Positions 1-7,932 of a stretch of 33,271 nt of DNA are shown here, piece by piece. Location of the stretch: IMG/VR virus record IMGVR_UViG_3300009175_000048, positions 1-33,271 of that record. One strand, written 5' to 3'. Positions within the stretch are counted from its first letter, which is position 1. Every line of letters begins with the position of its first letter. The position numbers and the translations under genes are program-made. The notes below the pieces were generated by a model. The model was not told the DNA's origin. It did no database searches and worked only from the letters and a program-made list of their open reading frames with translations. The stretch is from a virus.

Positions 1-108
1 GGCCGAATGGTGAAATTAGCAGACACACAAGACAAGCGACAGTCATCGCTATGAATTAAAATCTTGTGGAGGGTAACCTCCGTGCGGGTGCAAGTCCCGC
101 TTCGGCTA
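1..108 (+). tRNA. tRNA-Leu(UAA) with a 22-nt insertion in the anticodon loop
   Basis: Acceptor arms GGCCGAA (1-7) and TTCGGCT (101-107) pair over 7 bp, with one G-U pair, and A108 is the discriminator. The D stem is GTG/CAC (10-12/24-26). The anticodon stem is CAAGA/TCTTG (28-32/62-66). A long variable arm GGAGG/CCTCC (68-72/77-81) and a T arm GCGGG/CCCGC follow, which is class II leucine architecture. The loop should be 7 nt (CTTAAAA type) but is 29 nt. It ends in TTAAAA (56-61), which fits U33 and the UAA anticodon. The extra bases hold a hairpin AGCGA/TCGCT (35-39/46-50). CCA is not encoded. The T loop TGCAAGT has G where pseudouridine 55 normally sits. It may be an interrupted tRNA needing processing, or a decayed gene. 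Confidence 0.85.
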
Positions 109-111
109 CTA

Positions 112-149
112 AAAAACCCAATGTCGGCGTAGGCCGACATTGGGTTTTT
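112..149. terminator. Bidirectional terminator hairpin, copy 1 of a conserved hairpin family
   Basis: A perfect stem of 17 bp (112-128/133-149) with loop GTAG. The outer arms are A5 and T5, so both directions see a T tract after the stem: the tRNA on the plus strand and the glycosyltransferase-like gene ending at 158 on the minus strand. The inner 10 bp, CAATGTCGGC/GCCGACATTG, are identical in two other hairpins at 991-1024 and 11432-11465. Confidence 0.85.
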
Positions 150-157
150 CAATTAAA

Positions 158-886
158 TTAGCATGCAGGCATCGCAGAAATCGCTTGTGGTTGAGCGACA
201 ACTGGAGTTGCTGCTGTAACAGCCGGTTTCGGACACGGACATGGGCAAGGGGTTACAGGAGTCGCAAGGGACTGAGCAGCGGTTGTTTTTGGTTGTGTGG
301 ATGCAAATACATCCCCTAATGGCCAACCACTAGGCCAAATCATGCTCCATTTTTGTATATCTTCTCCATGAGGGGTAAGAATACATCTCTGTTCATGTCC
401 AATAATTCCCACTTGCCGACCATCGTATCCTTGTTCTTGTGCTCGATCTTTGAAATATCCACAATCACAATATGTTTGAGAAGTGCGATCCCCAGTATGG
501 CCCATACGGAACCACGGTGGGCCAAATGATTGTAAAACCTTAGCATGTCCTCTCCAACAGGCGGCAGAAAAATTCTTGTCGCCATGATGGTCTAATCGAC
601 CTTCATTTCCCATTGATTGACAATAAATCAAATCTCCTGGTTCTGTCAAAATATTGAAAGTCGTTGGCATCGGAACCATATCATTGGCAATCATTAATAA
701 ATATTCCTTTCCTCTGGGAACGTCTTCGGCAAGGAACTTCATAACCGAACGATTCTTGGCCACATCAATTTCATATCCGCCTTCACTGTATCGCCAATCA
801 ACTTTGGTCCAAGCGATCCATTGTTGTAGTTCTTTGGTGGCAGGCTGATTATAAGTTTGAATTACACATTGGATTTTATCCCACAT
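158..886 (-). CDS. Glycosyltransferase-like (GT-A fold) protein with a Cys-Pro tail
   Basis: A 242-aa protein. The order of blocks resembles GT-A (family 2-like) glycosyltransferases: AKNRSVMKFL near residues 43-52, then LLMIANDMVPMP near 63-74, where the usual DxD-type metal motif appears as NDM, then a GPPWFR block and a CDCGYF...GIIGHEQRC region. After about residue 195 the chain becomes a low-complexity Ala/Thr/Pro tail with a CPCPCPKP run. Start ATG at 886 follows GGAG with 7-nt spacing. It is the last gene of the minus-strand fibre cluster, so modification of the fibres or another virion component is a reasonable inference; donor and acceptor cannot be read from sequence. The fold assignment is by pattern only. 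Confidence 0.5.
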   Translation of the reverse strand: MWDKIQCVIQTYNQPATKELQQWIAWTKVDWRYSEGGYEIDVAKNRSVMKFLAEDVPRGKEYLLMIANDMVPMPTTFNILTEPGDLIYCQSMGNEGRLDHHGDKNFSAACWRGHAKVLQSFGPPWFRMGHTGDRTSQTYCDCGYFKDRAQEQGYDGRQVGIIGHEQRCILTPHGEDIQKWSMIWPSGWPLGDVFASTQPKTTAAQSLATPVTPCPCPCPKPAVTAATPVVAQPQAISAMPAC

Positions 887-925
887 TATCTATCTCCAAG
901 TCCTAAAAGTGGTGTTTGTAAGATT

Positions 926-954
926 ATTAGAGTGAAATTTATATTTTTTTACAA
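926..954 (-). promoter_or_regulatory. Sigma70-type promoter for the glycosyltransferase-like gene
   Basis: On the minus strand TTGTAA (949-954) and TCTAAT (926-931) are separated by 17 nt, about 40 nt upstream of the start at 886. The -10 matches consensus 5 of 6. Confidence 0.45.
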
Positions 955-990
955 ACATTTTAGAAAGGCTTTTAGGTGCTGATACCAAAT

Positions 991-1024
991 GATCTCAATG
1001 TCGGCTTACGCCGACATTGAGATC
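991..1024. repeat. Conserved hairpin, copy 2
   Basis: A perfect 15-bp stem GATCTCAATGTCGGC/GCCGACATTGAGATC with loop TTAC, just 3' of the 99-aa gene ending at 1036. The inner 10 bp equal those of copies 1 and 3, while the outer 5 bp differ but stay complementary. No clear T tract follows on the minus strand, so terminator function is less certain than for copy 1. Confidence 0.8.
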
Positions 1025-1035
1025 TATATTATTAA

Positions 1036-1335
1036 TTACAGTGCGGCTCTTGTTTTAAGTTCTGTAAGTATGCCTCCCATGATTTGAAGCAAGGCAGGAT
1101 TAGCTTCTGCTTCGGCAAAGAAATCATCTATATTTACATAAGAACTACCATCTTTTTTTAGCTCCCATGTTACGCCATCTTCAAGAATTCTTCCTTTATC
1201 AAGTCTGGCACTTACTGCAACTTTTTGATTAGGATTATCGGCCATAATATTAAGTTGCGACAGCCACAAAAGATTATATACTTTTTCTGGTGTAGCTGGT
1301 GTTATTTCTGGGGTATTGAGTTCTATAGCAGCCAT
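1036..1335 (-). CDS. 99-aa protein, paralogue A, flanking the fibre cluster
   Basis: Small soluble protein beginning MAAIELNTPEITPATPEK. It aligns without gaps over most of its length to the 99-aa protein at 11494-11793; shared blocks include LLWLSQ, DKGRILEDG.TWELK and DFFAEAE. A start further upstream at 1359 is possible, but the ATG at 1335 follows AAAGGAG by a good distance and gives exactly the paralogue's length. It lies just downstream of the third giant fibre gene, separated by 47 nt. I do not recognise the family. A role as fibre accessory, connector or assembly factor is inferred only from its position at both ends of the fibre cluster. Confidence 0.8.
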   Translation of the reverse strand: MAAIELNTPEITPATPEKVYNLLWLSQLNIMADNPNQKVAVSARLDKGRILEDGVTWELKKDGSSYVNIDDFFAEAEANPALLQIMGGILTELKTRAAL

Positions 1336-1365
1336 ATTTTTCTCCTTTAATTTAAGCACATATCC

Positions 1366-1373
1366 TATTTATG
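1366..1373 (-). promoter_or_regulatory. Possible late-promoter motif CATAAATA
   Basis: The minus strand reads CATAAATA 30 nt upstream of the start at 1335, one mismatch from the T4 late -10 element TATAAATA. Suggestive only. Confidence 0.25.
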
Positions 1374-1382
1374 CTACACATG

Positions 1383-4364
1383 TTAAAAAGTTGATATGTC
1401 TACTGCCGTAACAACCATGTGCCATAATATATTTTGAGCCGCACATCCTGTTGCGCAAGCAACTATGCAGTTAGTGGAGAATCCCACTGTAATACCAGTA
1501 ACAGCATTTACTGCACCGGGACCAACTTCATTATAACCACAACAACAGCAACATATACCACCTGATGGATTGGCTAGGCCCCATACATAAAATCCAGCAC
1601 CAAGATCGCAAGATTTATTGTAAGCTGATATGTGCATATTGTATGCAGTGGTTCCACTTAATGCGAAGTTTGCAATGGGCAATGTCGAAGCATTTACAGT
1701 GCATACTTGGCTATAATATCTAAAGTGTTTATTATCGGGCTGACATGATCCAACTGCGAATATTCCACTAGATGTAGTGTGTTGAGCGGTTAAATTAGCA
1801 CTAGAAGCATATCCTTCTGCATGAGCGGCCTGACCACAAGCAGATGTACAAAATCCTTCGGCATGAGATGCACAACAACATGTTGCGGTACAAAATCCTT
1901 CTGCATGAGAATAAGGAGCAGTAACCGAATTTGAAGAGCAAAATCCCTCTGCGTGCGAAGCAAGACCACAAGCTTTGGTACAAAATCCTTGGGCATGGCC
2001 ACCAGCGTTTCCACCAACACCTGTACAACACCCTTCGGCATGACCATAACAAAATCCAACACAGGTACAACACCCTTCGGTATGAGCCATACAACAGCAT
2101 GCACATGTACAAAATCCTTGGGCATGAACCGCATCACCAGCACCAATATTACAACATCCTTCGATGTGCATGTCGTAATTGGTACAAGAACCAATGCATG
2201 TAGCGAATGGTTTATATCCTTCTAGATGAGAATTACATTGAGATGAATTTCCCAAACACGCACCAAATCCTTCAATATGCATATTACTAGGAGTAGCTCC
2301 TATGCCAATGCAATGACAGCCACCTTCTGCATGTATACACTGCGCACTTATACAATTGCATATACCTTCAATATGAGCGCCGTAGCAACATGCTCTATTG
2401 CACGATCCTTCCATGTGTGAAGCATCTCCACACACTTGATAATTGCAAAATCCTTCCATATGATTACCGCAAATATACACTGGTGAGTAAGCGATATAAT
2501 TGCAAAATCCTTCAACGTGAGAACCCACAGCACAGGAGGTACATAAAACACTGCAAAGTCCTTGAGTGTGATTACCCATATTACAAGATGAATTACAAGC
2601 TATAACCTTATTATAAGCGCCATGAACATGATCTGCGATGCCAGCACATACAAAATTACAAAATCCTTCCACGTGCTGTGTGTTCGTTACGGTGGTAATC
2701 AAATTGCAAAACCCTTCTATGTGCCCTTGCGTGCCAGTACACGGTATAAAATTACAAAATCCTTCAACATGTGCATTATCAGATACCGCTCTATTTCTGC
2801 ATCCTTCCATGTGTATGTTGTTACCACCACCGCTTGCACAGGTACATACACCCTCTACATGTATCTGACCACCGCAAGCAAATGTTTGGCATCCTTCTAC
2901 ATGAAGAGGTTTACTTCCCGGTGAAGCATAGCCCATATTACACAATCCTTCTATGTGCATGTAACTGCTGCCGCAGAACCCAATATTCCCATACCCTTCT
3001 ATGTGATGAGCTATTTGAGTCTGGTTCGAGTACACGACGTTACAAAATCCTTCCATGTGAGTGGCACAGCCATAGGATGACCCAGTGCAACAAATATAAT
3101 GACATCCTCCTTCAATATGACTAAACTGACCACCACAGCCACAATTTCCAACGCCTTCAACGTGGGCGGCAAAACAAACCGCACAATTAATGATATGTGT
3201 GGCTCCAGACCCGTATGCTGCTCCTTCAACATGAGCCGCTGCCGCAAGAGCACAATTTCCAGCACCTTCCACATGACTGCTTAGATCACATGCGCAATTG
3301 TAGATTACGTTTGGAGTGGCCGTTGCGCTATATCGGATAAAACCTTCGGCATGAGTGTTGCTATTAGTAGCATATGTGCAGAAGCCTTCAGCATGAGCGC
3401 CAAGATATGCACCACTGCAAGCGCATGCGCAAAAACCTTCAGCATGAGCGGCAATCGATAAAGCTTTGGTATACATGCCTTCAGCATGACTTATTGTGCC
3501 GCTAGATTGTGTACAAAAACCTTCAGCATGAAATGAACTCGTTGTTGAACCTATTGGAGTTACGCCCTCCATGTGACCAGCACTACTGGTAACGTTGCCT
3601 GCACCAAAACAGCCGCAAAATCCTTCAGCGTGAATAAATGTACCTCTTGCACAATTGCCATACCCTTCTACGTGACCAAAGCAACTACAACAAAGAGTAT
3701 TGGTATGACCCTCAGCATGAGAATAATTCGAACTACATGTTGACATATTTCCACATCCTTCGGAATGTGAAAAAGACTCACACGTACTGTTGTTACATCC
3801 TTCTACGTGACCAACACAGCCACGAACTCTATTGCAAAATCCTTCGCCGTGCGAACAACTACAGCAAACTACAGTATAACATGCACCATCAACGTGTGAG
3901 CATTTAGCGCCGCCAATTACTATTCCGCCACTTTCCACCACAGTGCAGTCGGCCAGTATGTATTTATATCCCTCTGAACCGCAAAGAACACCGCCACAAT
4001 TGTATTGTATTTGATCTGCCATACCTGCGGGAGTACAACTAAAACAAGTGATGTAACCAGCGTCATTAACCATGTCGCAAGTTCTTGCACTGGTTGCAAC
4101 TGTGTGTAAAGTAATGGCTCCGTGACAAGTGTTTACCGATTGTACTCCAGTGACGCATGTTAAGAAGCCACAGTCATTAACTACATCACACGATTTTCCA
4201 CTTTTTGCTGCGGCTGATAATTCACTATAATTTTGCTTTTGTACAGCTAAATTTCGCAAACTATTATCCACATTTAATGCTGGACTATCGGGGGATAAGT
4301 CCCCTGTACAATTTAGCAATTGCACTTGGCCATTATAGCAACTAACAAAACAATGTGTTGACAT
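1383..4364 (-). CDS. Giant cysteine-rich HAEG-repeat tail fibre protein 1
   Basis: A 993-aa protein. The N-terminal ~130 residues share the pattern CF..Y.GQV/I...P and SLRNL..QKQN with the next two genes. About 43 repeats of the form xxH[AVIM]EGxC follow, of the kind seen in HAEG-repeat phage fibres and related to YadA/Hep-Hag head repeats. In one 100-residue stretch I counted 14 cysteines. Outer repeats read HAEG and central ones HVEG, HMEG or HIEG. The last ~130 residues form a separate C-terminal domain, diverged from that of the other two proteins, with a run of five cysteines (GGICCCCCG). GGAG lies 8 nt before the ATG. The stop of gene 2 is 15 nt upstream, so the three are probably one operon. 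Receptor binding or fibre shaft is inferred from repeat type. Confidence 0.8.
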   Translation of the reverse strand: MSTHCFVSCYNGQVQLLNCTGDLSPDSPALNVDNSLRNLAVQKQNYSELSAAAKSGKSCDVVNDCGFLTCVTGVQSVNTCHGAITLHTVATSARTCDMVNDAGYITCFSCTPAGMADQIQYNCGGVLCGSEGYKYILADCTVVESGGIVIGGAKCSHVDGACYTVVCCSCSHGEGFCNRVRGCVGHVEGCNNSTCESFSHSEGCGNMSTCSSNYSHAEGHTNTLCCSCFGHVEGYGNCARGTFIHAEGFCGCFGAGNVTSSAGHMEGVTPIGSTTSSFHAEGFCTQSSGTISHAEGMYTKALSIAAHAEGFCACACSGAYLGAHAEGFCTYATNSNTHAEGFIRYSATATPNVIYNCACDLSSHVEGAGNCALAAAAHVEGAAYGSGATHIINCAVCFAAHVEGVGNCGCGGQFSHIEGGCHYICCTGSSYGCATHMEGFCNVVYSNQTQIAHHIEGYGNIGFCGSSYMHIEGLCNMGYASPGSKPLHVEGCQTFACGGQIHVEGVCTCASGGGNNIHMEGCRNRAVSDNAHVEGFCNFIPCTGTQGHIEGFCNLITTVTNTQHVEGFCNFVCAGIADHVHGAYNKVIACNSSCNMGNHTQGLCSVLCTSCAVGSHVEGFCNYIAYSPVYICGNHMEGFCNYQVCGDASHMEGSCNRACCYGAHIEGICNCISAQCIHAEGGCHCIGIGATPSNMHIEGFGACLGNSSQCNSHLEGYKPFATCIGSCTNYDMHIEGCCNIGAGDAVHAQGFCTCACCCMAHTEGCCTCVGFCYGHAEGCCTGVGGNAGGHAQGFCTKACGLASHAEGFCSSNSVTAPYSHAEGFCTATCCCASHAEGFCTSACGQAAHAEGYASSANLTAQHTTSSGIFAVGSCQPDNKHFRYYSQVCTVNASTLPIANFALSGTTAYNMHISAYNKSCDLGAGFYVWGLANPSGGICCCCCGYNEVGPGAVNAVTGITVGFSTNCIVACATGCAAQNILWHMVVTAVDISTF

Positions 4365-4379
4365 TTTACATACTCCAAT

Positions 4380-7300
4380 TTATGCTTTAATAATAACTTC
4401 TGCACATTCTACAATCGCACTCCAACGAGTAGCGGCTCCTGTACCGGTTGCTTGAATTCTTAACCAACTAATAGAACCATCATAAGCCGCATCTATAGCT
4501 ATAGATCCACCTCCCATAGTGTTCCATTCATACTCTGTAACGGTAGGTGCTATTAATGCAACTGAATCTAGAGTTAGATATTTATTTATAACTCCTTGTA
4601 TAAACCAAGCTCCTCCACTAACAGACCCAGCTTTACTAGCTACTATTTTTACAGTATACATCCATGTTGTACTCGGCGGTAAAGTAATGACGCCACCTTG
4701 ATTGCCAATCGTTAATTCAACTGTTTCACTCAAAGTCGTTTTTGCCATCAAATGGAATCTGCTATATTGCGCACTTCCAACCTTACCAGGGGTTTCTGTG
4801 CCAATTACACCACTCGCTGATGCGTGTTGACCTAATTTACAAGCACAAGAAAGACATCCTTCTGCATGCGATGCTAGTGCGTATGCGCACGTTTTAATAC
4901 CCTCTGCGTGAGACCCTATACAACTAGCATAAGTATAATAGCCTTCAGCGTGAGAGGCATCACCACCAGCACATGTACAAAACCCTTCAGCGTGAGAGGC
5001 GACCCCATCAGCACGTGTACAACATCCTTCGGCGTGGGAAGCAATCCCGCAAGCACATGATCCACACCCTTCGGCATGGGAAGCACCTGCACCCGCACGG
5101 GTGCAGGTGCCTTCTGCATGAGAGGCGGCTCCACCGGCATAAGTATAACAACCTTCAGCGTGGGAAAAAGCAGCATCAATACAATTACAAAAGCCTTGAA
5201 CGTGGGAAGCTATAGCTATTGGTGTAGCTCTATTTCCATAACCTTCCATGTGTGTATAATTAGCGCCTGTGCATAAAACATTACAACAACCTTCTACGTG
5301 AGAATAACATGCACAACAATAAACGTTATACATGCCTTCAACGTGACCAGCGACAAGATTACTAGCTCCTCCCTCACCTAACACATTGCAAAATCCCTCA
5401 GCATGTGAGCCACAACCAATAGAAGATTGAATAATATTTCTATAGCCCTCTACGTGAGACCCGCATTGATCGGTATATGTTCTGTATCCTTCAGCGTGTG
5501 AACCTACAGCCAAAGCACAAGTTCCTCCTCCTTCGGCATGAGAACCACGACAACTAGCACAAACAGGATTTGGAACACTAAGAACCTCACAACACATCGC
5601 AGAATCGTAAGTATGTGATTGTAAAGGAGCAGCCATGCCTTCAGCATGTGATGCGTAACCCATTGCGCATGTGCCCACGCCTTCAGCGTGGGCAGCACAA
5701 TCACTTGCTCTATTATAAATAAAGGTTGGTACACAATAATAAGAATATTTTAATGCCACATTACCAGTTGATCCACACATGGGAATATTTCCCCACGCTC
5801 CAGTGGTTAAATTAATAGCTGTAGGCACACAAGCTTGACAAATACAAGTGGAAGGAGTTCCACAATTACATACAATACACAACGTTCCAACAGAATCAAC
5901 AACAAAGCATTGGACAACTGTGGTAGGTGGATTAGAAGCACCGCACATCACACATCCAATCATTGCACCGTAATGTGTAGGGTTACAGAATGGAGATAAT
6001 GTAACAACTGGAGCATAACGTGCCATGCAAAATCCACTAACCGTTCCGCTTGTAGCTACTAAAGTACAAGAAAGTTCAGCAAAAACACTTGTATTAGAGC
6101 AAAAACACATGCCTTCCACGTGTACTGCATTACAAAATCCCAGTCCACCCATGCCTTCTATGTGGACGCCGCAGAATCCAATGGTGTCTGCTATTTTGCC
6201 ACAAAATCCTTCTATGTGATTAAATCTACCACAAGATCCAGCAGCATTACAAAATCCTTCAACATGTGTAGCACAGTTACAAAATCCTATATAATTACAA
6301 CAACCTTCAATGTGATTGGCTACACCCTCACTATCACAAAATCCAGAGATGCGATTACAAATGCCTTCAGCATGCGATATCTGACTTCCTACAATATTAC
6401 AACAACCTTCAGCATGAGAAACACAATGTATGACTATATTGCAAAATCCTTCTACATGTGAAGCACAAGGCCGATACCCATTGACTTGGCTATCGTAAAT
6501 TACGTTGCAAAATCCTTCAGCATGTGACATACACCCACAAACACATGTGCGATATCCTTCAGCATGATCTGCGGTTGACAGAGCACAGGTTCCTCCACCT
6601 TCGGCATGAGAACCACAACCACCAGCACAAACAGGATAAAGAACTGGATTGGCAAGATCGCCATTAGAAACCGCTATACCTTCAGCATGTGATGCAAATC
6701 CTGTAGCACAGGTTCCCATGCCTTCGGCATGGGAACCATCACCAGCAGCATTATTAAATACTATAGCTGTAGAGCAAGTTCCTGTCACACATCTAAACGT
6801 TCCTTCGGCATGTGCTCCAATACCAGAAGCACATGTACAGAACCCTTCGGAGTGAGAGGCAACTCCATCAGCACGTGTACAACATCCTTCGGCATGCGAA
6901 GCATCTCCCATCGCACAGGAGCCAACGCCTTCAACATGCGATCCGACACCGCACGCACATCCACCGCTAATGACTGGATTGGCAAGATCTGTATTGGGAG
7001 ATGCTACACCTTCAGCATGCGATCCAATGCCAGCAGCACAAGTGCCGACACCTTCAGCATGCGATCCAGCGGATGCAGCAGTTGGGTATCTATAAACAGC
7101 AGCGGTGCCATATCCTATTGCTGCTCCCTCTGCATGGGCACCTCGACCAATGGCACAAGTGCAAAATCCTTCGGCATGAGCACCGTAATTAGCGCAAGCA
7201 CAAGTACAAAATCCTTCAGCGTGAGCACCGTAACCATCTGCTGCAACATTATAACCGATACAGGTACAAAATCCTTCAACATGATTTGCGCAATGTGCAA

Positions 7301-7910
7301 CGCAAGTGCAAAATCCTTCTGCATGATTTGAACAACCTGGATTCGCTTCTGTGCCGGTGTATCCAGATCCTTCTGCGTGATTCCAACGTCCGTCTGCATA
7401 TCCAAATCCTTCTGTGTGATTACAAAATCCATTTATATCTACTGTACCGCAGGATTCTGTAACATTTCTTGAATCATCCCCAGAAAATTTTATTGATGAT
7501 CCTGCAATAGCTTTTGCTGTTCCAATAGTATTATTATATTGAACTTTGCCATTCCCAGATACTCCTTCAATAATACTGCTAGGGGTGAAGAATGTAACAG
7601 GAGTATTCACTAAGTCACTACTTTTTCCACTAACTGCTATTGTGGCCAAAGTAACATCTCCACATAAATAACTTCCATTAAAAATACAACTTACGCCAGT
7701 AACACTAGTTAAAAATCCTGCTCCATTGGTCAGATCGCTAGTTTTACCAGTAGTGGCAAATAAGCATAAATCACTACTATTTTGCTTTTGATCAGATAGA
7801 TTCTTTAAGCTCACGTCTATAGCCCAAGAAGGTGTAGTCTGATTCGTTGGTTCAGGGGATATGCATTTTACCTGCCCGGAACAATAATCACAAAAACAAT
7901 ATATTGACAT
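4380..7910 (-). CDS. Giant cysteine-rich HAEG-repeat tail fibre protein 2
   Basis: A 1176-aa protein. The N-terminus has fibre-typical segments (GKTSDLTNGAGFLTSVTGV) leading into about 44 HAEG-type repeats, many as HAEGFCTCA. Around residues 607-735 the repeats are interrupted by a ~130-aa non-repeat island, still cysteine-rich, after which repeats resume. From about residue 1027 (GQHASASG) a C-terminal domain starts with GSAQYSRF and contains ITLPPSTTW, GAWFIQGV and TRWSAIVECAEV. This resembles the beta-rich C-terminal domain common on phage tail fibres. RBS TTGGAG precedes the ATG at 7910. It lies 22 nt downstream of fibre 3 and 15 nt upstream of fibre 1. Confidence 0.82.
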   Translation of the reverse strand: MSIYCFCDYCSGQVKCISPEPTNQTTPSWAIDVSLKNLSDQKQNSSDLCLFATTGKTSDLTNGAGFLTSVTGVSCIFNGSYLCGDVTLATIAVSGKSSDLVNTPVTFFTPSSIIEGVSGNGKVQYNNTIGTAKAIAGSSIKFSGDDSRNVTESCGTVDINGFCNHTEGFGYADGRWNHAEGSGYTGTEANPGCSNHAEGFCTCVAHCANHVEGFCTCIGYNVAADGYGAHAEGFCTCACANYGAHAEGFCTCAIGRGAHAEGAAIGYGTAAVYRYPTAASAGSHAEGVGTCAAGIGSHAEGVASPNTDLANPVISGGCACGVGSHVEGVGSCAMGDASHAEGCCTRADGVASHSEGFCTCASGIGAHAEGTFRCVTGTCSTAIVFNNAAGDGSHAEGMGTCATGFASHAEGIAVSNGDLANPVLYPVCAGGCGSHAEGGGTCALSTADHAEGYRTCVCGCMSHAEGFCNVIYDSQVNGYRPCASHVEGFCNIVIHCVSHAEGCCNIVGSQISHAEGICNRISGFCDSEGVANHIEGCCNYIGFCNCATHVEGFCNAAGSCGRFNHIEGFCGKIADTIGFCGVHIEGMGGLGFCNAVHVEGMCFCSNTSVFAELSCTLVATSGTVSGFCMARYAPVVTLSPFCNPTHYGAMIGCVMCGASNPPTTVVQCFVVDSVGTLCIVCNCGTPSTCICQACVPTAINLTTGAWGNIPMCGSTGNVALKYSYYCVPTFIYNRASDCAAHAEGVGTCAMGYASHAEGMAAPLQSHTYDSAMCCEVLSVPNPVCASCRGSHAEGGGTCALAVGSHAEGYRTYTDQCGSHVEGYRNIIQSSIGCGSHAEGFCNVLGEGGASNLVAGHVEGMYNVYCCACYSHVEGCCNVLCTGANYTHMEGYGNRATPIAIASHVQGFCNCIDAAFSHAEGCYTYAGGAASHAEGTCTRAGAGASHAEGCGSCACGIASHAEGCCTRADGVASHAEGFCTCAGGDASHAEGYYTYASCIGSHAEGIKTCAYALASHAEGCLSCACKLGQHASASGVIGTETPGKVGSAQYSRFHLMAKTTLSETVELTIGNQGGVITLPPSTTWMYTVKIVASKAGSVSGGAWFIQGVINKYLTLDSVALIAPTVTEYEWNTMGGGSIAIDAAYDGSISWLRIQATGTGAATRWSAIVECAEVIIKA

Positions 7911-7932
7911 TTTATATTACTCCAATTATTTT

